Assembly (NCBI GenBank): GCA_037131575.1 | Contig: JBAXQV010000097.1 | Location: 1 to 10,921, forward strand | Origin: VFMC01 sp037131575 | GTDB taxonomy: Bacteria; Actinomycetota; Acidimicrobiia; Acidimicrobiales; Ilumatobacteraceae | Reading direction: 5' to 3' | Length of the DNA: 10,921 nt | Shown: positions 1 through 6,312 of the stretch, in pieces | How the letters are laid out: every line of letters begins with the position of its first letter | How positions within the stretch are numbered: position 1 is the stretch's first letter | Program-made: the position numbers and the translations under genes | Notes under the pieces: model-generated | The model's input: the letters and a program-made list of their open reading frames with translations, nothing else | Told to the model about the DNA's origin: nothing | Databases searched by the model: none

Positions 1-756
1 GGGGAGGAGTTTGGTACGCAGGAAGGTGAGCACCTGCTGCACGCTGGGCTCGTGGCGCTGTTCGGTGAGCACGCTGTGGTCGCTCGGCTTGGTGCTGGGC
101 AGTTCGACGGCGATGAAGGCGTCGCCGAGCAGGGTGCGCAGCGAGGTGAACCGATCGCCCACCAACTTGTCCTGGTCGTACCGCAGGCCGAGCACTTGGC
201 AGCCTTCGGCGGCACGGCGGGCCACCACCAGCGCGTCGTCGGGCGACAGGTTGAGGTCGGCCTTGCGCGGCCCTTTCCCCACGGCGAACGGCATCGACGG
301 TTGGCTGAGCACCGGCGCCACCATGATGTCGTCGACCATCATGCCCAGCGCGAACCCACCGCTGAAGCACATGCCGATGGCACCCACACCGGGACCACCC
401 ACCTCAGTGTGCAGCGACCGGGCCAGTGCACGCAGATACCCGATGACCGGCGACGTCTGGTTGAGCGCCCAGTTCGAGAACTCCTTGGCCACACACACCT
501 TGGTCATCGAACTGGCCATGTAGGCGCCGCCGGGCGCTTTGCCCGGACTACCCACGAGCGATGGCATGATCACGGTGAACCCGGCATCGACCACGTCGTT
601 GGCGAACCGCACCACGGCCGGAGTGATGCCCGGGATCTCGTGTACCACCACCACGCCCGGCCCGGTGCCACGCCGGTAGGTGGTGCGAGTGAGGCCCGCC
701 GCGGTGAATGAACCCTTGGTCCAGCCCACCAACACATCGCTGTCGCTACCTGCCAT
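1..756 (-). CDS. Dienelactone hydrolase family protein (3' end outside window)
   Basis: I translated this strand directly: 252 codons are open from ATG at 756 to the window edge, so the C-terminus is missing or nearly complete. The protein has an alpha/beta hydrolase fold of dienelactone hydrolase type. The nucleophile motif G-M-C-F-S-G-G places Cys at residue 130. A His-Glu-Ile-Pro-Gly strand at 39-43 matches the family Glu that activates the Cys. Asp194 or Asp196 and His227 (in S-D-H-S) complete a plausible Cys-Asp-His triad. Family members hydrolyse dienelactones or other esters and lactones in the cytoplasm; no signal peptide is visible. The start shares one base with the stop of the upstream kinase gene (TGATG), so translation is probably coupled and the two likely share a pathway. 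Fold and active site are well supported; the substrate is unknown. Confidence 0.9.
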   Translation of the reverse strand, partial: MAGSDSDVLVGWTKGSFTAAGLTRTTYRRGTGPGVVVVHEIPGITPAVVRFANDVVDAGFTVIMPSLVGSPGKAPGGAYMASSMTKVCVAKEFSNWALNQTSPVIGYLRALARSLHTEVGGPGVGAIGMCFSGGFALGMMVDDIMVAPVLSQPSMPFAVGKGPRKADLNLSPDDALVVARRAAEGCQVLGLRYDQDKLVGDRFTSLRTLLGDAFIAVELPSTKPSDHSVLTEQRHEPSVQQVLTFLRTKLLP

Positions 757-1790
757 CACAACCTCCGTACTGCTGCCAGGGCGCGCTCGGCGAGCCCTTC
801 GGTTCCCACTTTGAACGTGGAGATGTCGACATCGGGCTGATCGCCCATGGCGCCGTGCAGGTAGCGCGCGTACACGCCCTCACTGATGACCGCCAGACGC
901 CAGCAGCTGAATGCCACGTAGTAATCGATTTCCGACAGGTCGCGGCCGGTGCGCAACGCGTAGCGCTCGAGCAAGTCGGCGTAGGTGGGGAACCCGCCCG
1001 CCGGCGTGGGGTCGTTGGCACGGGCGTTGTTGGCGTTGCCGTCGTACCAATACACGCCGAGGTAGCCCACATCGGCCAGTGGGTCGCCGAGGGTGCACAA
1101 CTCCCAGTCGAGCACCGCAGCGATGCGGCCATGCTGCACATCGGTGAGACAGTTGCCGAACCGGTAATCGCCATGCGCAATCGACACGCCGCGCTGCACC
1201 GGCACGCGCTCGCGCAACCGGCGGGCCACCTCGTCGATGGCCGGTAGTTCGCGGGTCTTCGACTGCTCCCACTGCGTGGACCACCGCTTCACCTGGCGCT
1301 CCACATAGCCCTCGCGCTTGGCGAGGTCGCCGAGGCCCACAGCATCGACATCGACGGCGTGCAGGTCGGCCAACACATCGATGAGGTGCTCGGCGGCCGG
1401 CCGACGCAGTTCGGGCGCCAACAGGTCGGCACGTTCGACACTGTCGAGCACCACACCATCGACGTACCCCATCACGTAGAACGGAGCACCGTTGACCTCG
1501 GTATCGGTGCACACGCCCAGCGCGGGCGGCACTGGCACATCGGTGGTGCCCACGGCGGCGATGATGCGGTACTCGCGGGCCATGTCGTGCGCGGTGGCGA
1601 GCACATGGCCGAGCGGCGGACGGCGCAGCACGAAGCGGGTGCCATCGGCACCGGTGACGCGGAAGGTGAGGTTCGATCGCCCACCGGCGATGAGGTCGAA
1701 GGCAAAGGGAGCAACGGCACCGTCGATGTGCTCGACGAGCCAGCGGCTCACCCGCTCGACGTCGACTCCGGCGATCTCATGCAACGACAT
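756..1790 (-). CDS. Aminoglycoside-phosphotransferase-fold kinase, ACAD10/11-like
   Basis: The gene encodes 344 residues, a full-length APH (phosphotransferase family) domain. The catalytic loop H-G-D-Y-R-F-G-N lies at 206-213 (base Asp208, metal ligand Asn213), followed by the Mg-binding D-W-E at 228-230 in a D-W-E-L-C-T-L-G-D-P-L-A-D-V-G context. A Gly-rich nucleotide loop G-G-R-S-N-L-T-F is at 36-43. This arrangement is typical of the kinase domains related to the N-terminus of ACAD10/ACAD11 and to bacterial levulinate-pathway kinases, which phosphorylate 4-hydroxyacyl-CoA substrates. It is not typical of drug-resistance APH enzymes. The ATG at 1790 gives a normal N-terminus; no strong Shine-Dalgarno is visible. 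It sits 37 bases after the NlpC/P60 gene and its TGA overlaps the next start. A role in hydroxy-acid or acyl-CoA catabolism is inference. Confidence 0.9.
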   Translation of the reverse strand: MSLHEIAGVDVERVSRWLVEHIDGAVAPFAFDLIAGGRSNLTFRVTGADGTRFVLRRPPLGHVLATAHDMAREYRIIAAVGTTDVPVPPALGVCTDTEVNGAPFYVMGYVDGVVLDSVERADLLAPELRRPAAEHLIDVLADLHAVDVDAVGLGDLAKREGYVERQVKRWSTQWEQSKTRELPAIDEVARRLRERVPVQRGVSIAHGDYRFGNCLTDVQHGRIAAVLDWELCTLGDPLADVGYLGVYWYDGNANNARANDPTPAGGFPTYADLLERYALRTGRDLSEIDYYVAFSCWRLAVISEGVYARYLHGAMGDQPDVDISTFKVGTEGLAERALAAVRRL

Positions 1791-1803
1791 GGTGGATCAC
1801 CGT

Positions 1804-1835
1804 AACCCGAACCATCCGCAACCCGAATCATCCGG
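1804..1835. repeat. 16-base imperfect tandem duplication
   Basis: Two head-to-tail copies, AACCCGAACCATCCGC (1804-1819) and AACCCGAATCATCCGG (1820-1835), differ at two positions. The second copy contains the TGA stop of the minus-strand NlpC/P60 gene. The first fills most of the gap before the kinase gene. It looks like a slippage duplication at the 3' end of a gene. Confidence 0.75.
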
Positions 1836-3051
1836 GACGCGCGACGCCAACCACCGAGGCCCAATTGACCCCACCCATGCGCACCACATCGCCGCTCTGC
1901 GGGGCGTGGATCATCATGCCGCCACCGATGTAGATGGCCACATGGCCGATGGGCATGCGGTAGAAGATGAGGTCGCCAGGCTGCACATCGCCCTTCGACA
2001 CGTGCGGCAGCGATGCGTATTGCTGGCTCGCCTGGTGGGGCAACGACACCCCGGCGCGACCCCACGCGTACTTGGTGAGGCCTGAACAGTCGAAGGCCAC
2101 ACCCGGGCTCTCCGCGGCGAACACATAGGGAACGCCGAGCTGTGATCGGGCCGCGGCGATGGCCAGGCCAGCCGTCGACGACGGGGGCGGATCGTTGGAA
2201 GGCGGCGGCGGTGATGGGTCGGGGGTATCGGCGCCGGAGTTACCACCGCCGGAGTTACCACCCGTGTCGCCGCCAGTGTTGCCGCCGGTGTTACCACCCG
2301 TGTTGCCGCCACCGTTCGACGGCGGGGTGACCCCGCCGCCGCGGCCCGGGTTGGTGGGCGGACGTTGGTTCTGGCCGGCGCGAGCGGCGGCTTGCTGTGC
2401 AGCCAGTTCGGCCGCGGCAGCAGCTTCGGCGCGACGTTGTTGTTCGGCTTGGATCAGGTCGCCCAACTCGGCCTGCGCGGCCGCGTACTGCTGGGCGTAT
2501 TGCTTCGACAGTTCCTCACCCTGCTTCTGGCGGGCGGCGAGGCTGGTGGCGATCTTCGCCTGTTCGACCTTCTTCTTCTCGAGCTTGGTGGTGGCATCGG
2601 CCAGATCGGAGATGAGCGCCTGCATCTCATCGGAGGTGCCGGCGCCCTGGTTGAGTGCCACCTTCGACAGTTCGCTGCGCTGCAGGTCGTCGGTGAACAC
2701 CTGCGGGGAGGAGAACACCGGTGCCAACCCGGTGGAGCCGCCAGAGGTGAACTTGTCGATGGCGATGGCAGTCATCTGCGCTTCCACCACCGACAGCGCG
2801 GCCTTCTTGGCGTCGACCGCGGCCTGCGCGATGGCGATTTCACCGGTGAGCGCGTCCATGCGGTCGAGCGCGGCACCGTGTTGTTCGTCGAGGTTGCCGA
2901 TGCGGTCTTGCAGGGCCTGCAGTTGATCGGCGATCTGGGTGACCTTGCGCTGCTGATCGCTGACCGAATCGGCGTTGGCCGGATGCACGCCGATGAACAC
3001 CGCAACGAGTGCGACGGCGATACCGCGTCGGATGACAGGTGCTCTCCGCAT
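1828..3051 (-). CDS. Secreted NlpC/P60 peptidoglycan endopeptidase, RipA-like
   Basis: The product has 407 residues. Residues 1-27 form a Sec signal peptide (Arg-rich start, hydrophobic core, likely cleavage after A-N-A). Residues about 29-225 are Ala/Gln/Glu/Lys-rich with heptad character, as in coiled-coil domains of RipA-like hydrolases. Residues about 226-292 form a disordered Gly/Asn/Thr/Pro linker. Residues about 293-407 are an NlpC/P60 domain with Cys322 (in D-C-S-G-L), His370 (in I-G-H-V-A-I-Y) and His382 as the catalytic set. Such enzymes cut D-Glu to diamino-acid bonds in peptidoglycan stem peptides during cell separation or wall remodelling. The ATG at 3051 is chosen because the signal peptide begins there; no clear Shine-Dalgarno precedes it. 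The gene lies 140 bases downstream of guaA. The exact family member is uncertain. Confidence 0.92.
   Translation of the reverse strand: MRRAPVIRRGIAVALVAVFIGVHPANADSVSDQQRKVTQIADQLQALQDRIGNLDEQHGAALDRMDALTGEIAIAQAAVDAKKAALSVVEAQMTAIAIDKFTSGGSTGLAPVFSSPQVFTDDLQRSELSKVALNQGAGTSDEMQALISDLADATTKLEKKKVEQAKIATSLAARQKQGEELSKQYAQQYAAAQAELGDLIQAEQQRRAEAAAAAELAAQQAAARAGQNQRPPTNPGRGGGVTPPSNGGGNTGGNTGGNTGGDTGGNSGGGNSGADTPDPSPPPPSNDPPPSSTAGLAIAAARSQLGVPYVFAAESPGVAFDCSGLTKYAWGRAGVSLPHQASQQYASLPHVSKGDVQPGDLIFYRMPIGHVAIYIGGGMMIHAPQSGDVVRMGGVNWASVVGVARPG
2233..2304 (-). repeat. 12-base repeats encoding N-T-G-G linker units
   Basis: Residues 250-273 of the NlpC/P60 protein consist of N-T-G-G three times, then D-T-G-G, N-S-G-G and a shorter N-S-G unit. 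The DNA shows matching 12-base periodicity. The repeat is in frame, so copy-number change would only alter the length of the flexible linker between the coiled coil and the catalytic domain. Confidence 0.8.
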
Positions 3052-3150
3052 GACGACAGGAATGTTACCAATATGACGAACGTGTTGCGAGGCAGGTCGT
3101 ACGTTCCCTGCTGTTCACCCGGAAAACACCTGGTAGGAACCGGAATGATC
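3052..3150 (-). promoter_or_regulatory. Spacer between guaA and the NlpC/P60 gene, probable promoter
   Basis: About 100 bases with lower GC than the surroundings lie upstream of the cell-wall hydrolase. On the minus strand a TAACAT hexamer sits 10 bases before the ATG and matches TANNNT. It would give a very short leader; no convincing -35 is seen. No clear terminator hairpin for guaA was found, so read-through from guaA is possible. This is an inference from composition and one weak motif. Confidence 0.3.
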
Positions 3151-3192
3151 TTCTCCTACTCGCCTCTTCCTACTCGACTCTTCCCGCTCGCC
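3151..3192. repeat. Three 14-base polypyrimidine tandem repeats abutting guaA stop
   Basis: Three consecutive units, TTCTCCTACTCGCC (3151-3164), TCTTCCTACTCGAC (3165-3178) and TCTTCCCGCTCGCC (3179-3192), follow each other without a gap. The last unit ends on the final base of the guaA TAG stop. On the guaA transcript the tract is almost pure purine and contains Shine-Dalgarno-like AGGAAGA and AGGAGAA stretches. No function is known to me. Confidence 0.8.
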
Positions 3193-4769
3193 TACTCCCA
3201 CTCAATGGTTCCGGGCGGTTTCGACGTGACGTCGTAGACCACTCGGTTCACCCCGGGCACCTCGTTGATGATGCGGTTCGACATCGTCTCGAGCAGGTCG
3301 TAGGGCAGGCGGGCCCAGTCGGCCGTCATGGCGTCGTCGCTGGTGACGGCACGAATGATGATCGGGTTCTCGTAGGTGCGCTCATCGCCCTTCACGCCCA
3401 CCGAGCGGATGTCGGCGAGCACGGCGAAGGCCTGCCACAGTTCGCGCTCGAGGCCGGCCTTGGCAATTTCCTCACGCACGATTGCATCGGCCCGCTGCAG
3501 GGTGGCCACCCGTTCGGGCGTGACCTCGCCGATGATGCGCACACCGAGGCCGGGGCCGGGGAACGGTTGGCGGAGAATGATCTCGTCGGGCAGGCCCAGT
3601 TCGCGCCCCACCCGGCGCACTTCGTCTTTGAACAGGGTGCGCAGGGGCTCGACCAACTTCAGCGTCATGTCGTCGGGCAGACCGCCCACGTTGTGATGGC
3701 TCTTGATGACCGACGCGGTGCCGTCGCTGCCGCCGCTTTCGATGACATCGGGGTACAGCGTGCCCTGCACCAGGTACTCGGCGTCGGCCAGCCCGCCAGT
3801 GTGTTCTTCGAAGATGCGGATGAACAGTTCGCCGATGATCTTGCGCTTGGTCTCGGGTTCGGTGACCCCGGCCAGCTTCTCGAAGTAGCGCGGCCCGGCA
3901 CTCACGTGGATGAGTTCGATGCCCATGTTGCGCTTGAACGTCTCGACCACCTGATCGCTCTCGTTCAACCGCATCAGGCCGGTGTCGACATAGATGCAGG
4001 TGAGTTGCGGCCCCACCGCACGGTGCACCAGCGCGGCGGCCACGGCCGAATCGACACCGCCGCTGAGCGCGCAGATCACTCGCCCGCTGCCCACCTGGGC
4101 ACGCACCGCGGCCACCTGATCGTCGATGATCGACGACATCGTCCAGTTCGGTTGGCACCCGGCGAGGCGATGCAGGAACTGCTCGAGCACCGCCATACCG
4201 AACGGGCTGTGCACCACCTCGGGGTGCCACTGCACGCCCCAGATACGGCGCTCGGGGGCCTCGATGGCGGCCATCGGCGCATCGGGCGTGCTGGCGGTGG
4301 CCACGAACCCGGGCGGTACCTCGGTGACCGCATCGAAGTGGCTCATCCACACGTCTTGCTCGGCGGGAATGCCGTCGAGCAGCGTCGACACGGTGCCGTC
4401 GATACGGGTGGCGTGGGCACGGCCATATTCGCCGCGCATGCCCCGGCCCACCACACCACCGAGTTGCTGGGCGATGAGCTGCACGCCGTAGCAGATGCCG
4501 AGGACGGGGATGCCGAGGTCGTAGATGGCCGGGTCGAGCATCGGCGCGCCATCGACGTGCACGCTCTTCGGCCCACCCGACAGGATGATGGCCGACGGAC
4601 GCTTGGCCGCCACCTCGGCAGCGGTGATGCGATGCGGCACGATCTCGGAATACACGTTCAGTTCGCGCACTCGCCGGGCGATGAGTTGCGCGTATTGCGC
4701 CCCGAAATCGACCACGAGAACGGCATTCGCGGAGTTGGCCACGGGGCTGTTCGTCGCATCGGAAGGCAT
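3192..4769 (-). CDS. guaA: GMP synthase (glutamine-hydrolysing)
   Basis: This 525-residue enzyme converts XMP, ATP and glutamine to GMP, the last step of de novo guanine nucleotide synthesis. Length and domain order are those of the family. The N-terminal class I glutamine amidotransferase has Cys93 in G-I-C-Y-G, with His182 and Glu184 in W-H-P-E-V. The ATP pyrophosphatase domain carries the P-loop S-G-G-V-D-S at 236-241 and K-S-H-H-N-V-G-G-L-P from 356. The C-terminal dimerisation domain includes R-Q-P-F-P-G-P-G-L-G at 400-409 and ends in the conserved P-P-G-T-I-E-W-E. The ATG at 4769 is supported by a TAACCT box six bases upstream, which suggests a leaderless mRNA. It diverges from a small membrane protein gene. 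All key residues are present. Confidence 0.98.
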   Translation of the reverse strand: MPSDATNSPVANSANAVLVVDFGAQYAQLIARRVRELNVYSEIVPHRITAAEVAAKRPSAIILSGGPKSVHVDGAPMLDPAIYDLGIPVLGICYGVQLIAQQLGGVVGRGMRGEYGRAHATRIDGTVSTLLDGIPAEQDVWMSHFDAVTEVPPGFVATASTPDAPMAAIEAPERRIWGVQWHPEVVHSPFGMAVLEQFLHRLAGCQPNWTMSSIIDDQVAAVRAQVGSGRVICALSGGVDSAVAAALVHRAVGPQLTCIYVDTGLMRLNESDQVVETFKRNMGIELIHVSAGPRYFEKLAGVTEPETKRKIIGELFIRIFEEHTGGLADAEYLVQGTLYPDVIESGGSDGTASVIKSHHNVGGLPDDMTLKLVEPLRTLFKDEVRRVGRELGLPDEIILRQPFPGPGLGVRIIGEVTPERVATLQRADAIVREEIAKAGLERELWQAFAVLADIRSVGVKGDERTYENPIIIRAVTSDDAMTADWARLPYDLLETMSNRIINEVPGVNRVVYDVTSKPPGTIEWE

Positions 4770-4781
4770 GGGCCGAGGTTA
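4770..4781 (-). promoter_or_regulatory. Candidate -10 box for leaderless guaA transcript
   Basis: On the minus strand TAACCT (4781-4776) fits the actinobacterial -10 pattern TANNNT and is followed by six bases and then the ATG of guaA. That spacing puts the transcription start at or next to the A of the ATG. No Shine-Dalgarno is present, which agrees with leaderless initiation. Not tested; the motif is short. Confidence 0.45.
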
Positions 4782-4903
4782 GGTGACGCATCCTTACGGC
4801 AGGGAGTTCATCGGGCGGCCGCACGGGTGCACGGGCCACGCGTCACAGCGAGCTGAGCGGGCCTGCCGGTGCACACGGGTGGCGGAGATGGCACGATGGT
4901 GGG

Positions 4904-5191
4904 GTGATCACCGCTCCGCTCGTGTACGTCACCACCGATGCGTCGGGCGCCACCAGCACCACGGTCGACATGGGGTTGGCCAGCAACGATTTCATTCCCG
5001 AGAACCCCAACTTCGGCAGTTGTGTGAGCTCGCTCCCCCGGCCCGATTGCGGCTCGAGCGCGCAGGGCGGCTACCACCAGTTGCTCACCTTCGGCGTGCT
5101 GATGCTGGGAATGGCCTTCATCGGCTGGCGTGTGTTCCGCAGTGTCCGCCGGGCCGAACGGCGTATCCCCGACGTACCCACGTCGCGGTAA
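4904..5191 (+). CDS. Small single-pass membrane protein, unknown function
   Basis: This 95-residue protein starts at GTG 4904. I do not recognise a family. Residues 1-58 are polar and contain two cysteines (40 and 49) that could form a disulfide. Residues about 59-77 (L-L-T-F-G-V-L-M-L-G-M-A-F-I-G-W) form one transmembrane helix. The tail begins R-V-F-R-S-V-R-R-A-E-R-R and is strongly basic, so the positive-inside rule predicts N-terminus outside and C-terminus in the cytoplasm. There is no cleavable signal peptide. It is divergent from guaA (134-base gap) and convergent with the next gene. No Shine-Dalgarno is well placed; CACGAT six bases before the GTG weakly resembles a leaderless -10. 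The clean one-helix topology suggests it is real, although it is short. Confidence 0.65.
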   Translation: MITAPLVYVTTDASGATSTTVDMGLASNDFIPENPNFGSCVSSLPRPDCGSSAQGGYHQLLTFGVLMLGMAFIGWRVFRSVRRAERRIPDVPTSR

Positions 5192-5193
5192 GC

Positions 5194-5209
5194 CCGCCGG
5201 GTAGGGCGG
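5194..5209. terminator. Short hairpin between convergent genes
   Basis: CCGCC (5194-5198) and GGCGG (5205-5209) can pair around a six-base loop, three bases after the TAA of the small membrane protein gene. There is no T-tract. Its position between converging genes suggests a transcription terminator, but the stem is only five pairs. Confidence 0.35.
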
Positions 5210-5211
5210 TC

Positions 5212-5239
5212 CCGGGCCGCGCACCCCGGGCCGCGCACC
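5212..5239. repeat. Perfect 14-base tandem duplication
   Basis: CCGGGCCGCGCACC occurs twice head to tail (5212-5225 and 5226-5239), ending four bases before the stop of the minus-strand alpha/beta hydrolase. The copies are identical, so the duplication is recent or maintained. Confidence 0.85.
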
Positions 5240-5243
5240 CCGG

Positions 5244-6218
5244 TCAGCGCTGGGCGGCGAGCAGGTCGCTGCAGAAACTTGTCGTTCCGCTCACCAGCGC
5301 GTGCGGGGCTTCCCACGGAACGAAGTGGCCGCAGTTGCGCAGCAGGAACGGGCCCACATGATGGGTGAACACGGTGGCGGCCATCTGGTCGAACGCCGGG
5401 TAGATCACATGATCGCTGGGGCCGTAGAGCACGAGGGTGGGTGTGTGCTCGTTGCGGCCGAGCAGGCCCGGCCCACTGCGTGCCGCCTCGTTGAACGTGC
5501 TTTCGTAGCCGCCGAAGCTGGCCCGCAGATGCGCCGCGTCGGCGAATGGTTCGGTGTGGAACGCCACCTCATCGGGTTGGGCGAACGCACCCGGATGCGC
5601 CCAGAACCTGCTGGTGTAGAACGTGGCGATGTAGTTGCGGCGCTGCTGCGGGGTGGCCAGTTCGGCGGCGAGGCCATCGGGGTCGAGGCCTTGGCGGAAG
5701 AAGTAGTCGCTCGACTCACGGGCCGGGCGGGTGCCGGCAATGCCGGCCATCTCGGCCTTCAGGTACGGCAGCGGCGAGTTGAACAGCACCATCCGGTCCA
5801 CCCACTGCGGGTAACGCAGGGCGAGGTCTTGGATGACCGGCCCGCCGAGGTCGCCACCGAGGAGCACCACCCGTTCGTGACCGAGCACATCGTGTACCAG
5901 CGCGTGCAGGTCGAGCGCGTGGCTGGCCACATCGTGGAACCCGTCGGGGCCCACCTCGCTGTCGCCGAACCCTCGCAAGTCGGGCACGATCACCTCGAAC
6001 CCGGCGGCCGCCAGTGGCGCGATGACCTTCCAGAAGATGCGCTTGGTCTCGGGCCAGCCGTGCACGCACAGCAACGGCACGCCGCCGGGGTTCACCCGCA
6101 CATAGGCCTGAGCGAAGCCGCGAGGTGATGCGGTGAGGATGGGGAAGCGGTGAGGGTCGATATCGGGGTTCACGGCTGGGGTGTCGGTAGAGGTCTCGGC
6201 TGAAGCGTCAGTAGCCAC
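5244..6218 (-). CDS. Alpha/beta hydrolase, epoxide hydrolase / dehalogenase-like
   Basis: From GTG 6218 the protein has 324 residues, normal for this group. The oxyanion motif H-G-W-P is at 53-56. The nucleophile elbow G-G-D-L-G-G places an Asp at 123 rather than Ser, as in epoxide hydrolases and haloalkane/haloacetate dehalogenases. The acid Asp269 lies in G-P-S-D-H and the base His298 in C-G-H-F-V-P-W-E-A-P-H. A helical cap covers about 150-255. It is cytosolic, with no signal peptide. The frame stays open further upstream, but that extension is Ser/Arg/Cys-rich and overlaps the divergent decarboxylase, so I reject it. GTG at 6173 (before N-P-D-I-D-P) is an alternative start. Epoxide hydrolase is more likely than dehalogenase, but the sequence alone does not settle it. 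Confidence 0.88.
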   Translation of the reverse strand: MATDASAETSTDTPAVNPDIDPHRFPILTASPRGFAQAYVRVNPGGVPLLCVHGWPETKRIFWKVIAPLAAAGFEVIVPDLRGFGDSEVGPDGFHDVASHALDLHALVHDVLGHERVVLLGGDLGGPVIQDLALRYPQWVDRMVLFNSPLPYLKAEMAGIAGTRPARESSDYFFRQGLDPDGLAAELATPQQRRNYIATFYTSRFWAHPGAFAQPDEVAFHTEPFADAAHLRASFGGYESTFNEAARSGPGLLGRNEHTPTLVLYGPSDHVIYPAFDQMAATVFTHHVGPFLLRNCGHFVPWEAPHALVSGTTSFCSDLLAAQR

Positions 6219-6231
6219 GCTCGGCACGATA
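6219..6231 (-). promoter_or_regulatory. Candidate -10 box for leaderless alpha/beta hydrolase transcript
   Basis: TATCGT on the minus strand (6231-6226) matches TANNNT and lies seven bases before GTG 6218. This would place the transcription start at or within a base of the GTG. It lies in the 94-base divergent spacer shared with the decarboxylase gene. The spacer is C-rich on the plus strand and shows no other clear motif. Confidence 0.4.
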
Positions 6232-6312
6232 GGCGGCGCGGCGGGTAGCGTCGCCACACACACCCGCACCCGACCACGACACCGACCCCGGCACCCGGCC
6301 AGAAAGATCACG

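Noticed and set aside
756..1790. Aminoglycoside resistance gene
   Set aside because: The APH fold is clear, but the sequence pattern and gene context match ACAD10/11-type metabolic kinases.
2233..2304. CRISPR-like array from the regular 12-base repeats
   Set aside because: There are no spacers; the repeats are contiguous and encode the Gly/Asn/Thr linker of the cell-wall hydrolase.
2772..3071. Alternative 99-codon minus-strand frame starting with TTG at 3071
   Set aside because: It overlaps the signal peptide and coiled-coil region of the NlpC/P60 gene in another frame and shows no motif.
3567..4856. Long plus-strand open frame antisense to guaA (429 codons)
   Set aside because: It is a composition shadow of guaA: His/Gly/Arg-rich with no domain, while the opposite frame has every GMP synthase motif.
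6181..6312. N-terminal extension of the decarboxylase to 6181
   Set aside because: The extra 44 residues are Thr/Arg/Pro-rich, lie in the divergent spacer and overlap the hydrolase start; the family N-terminus matches ATG 6313.
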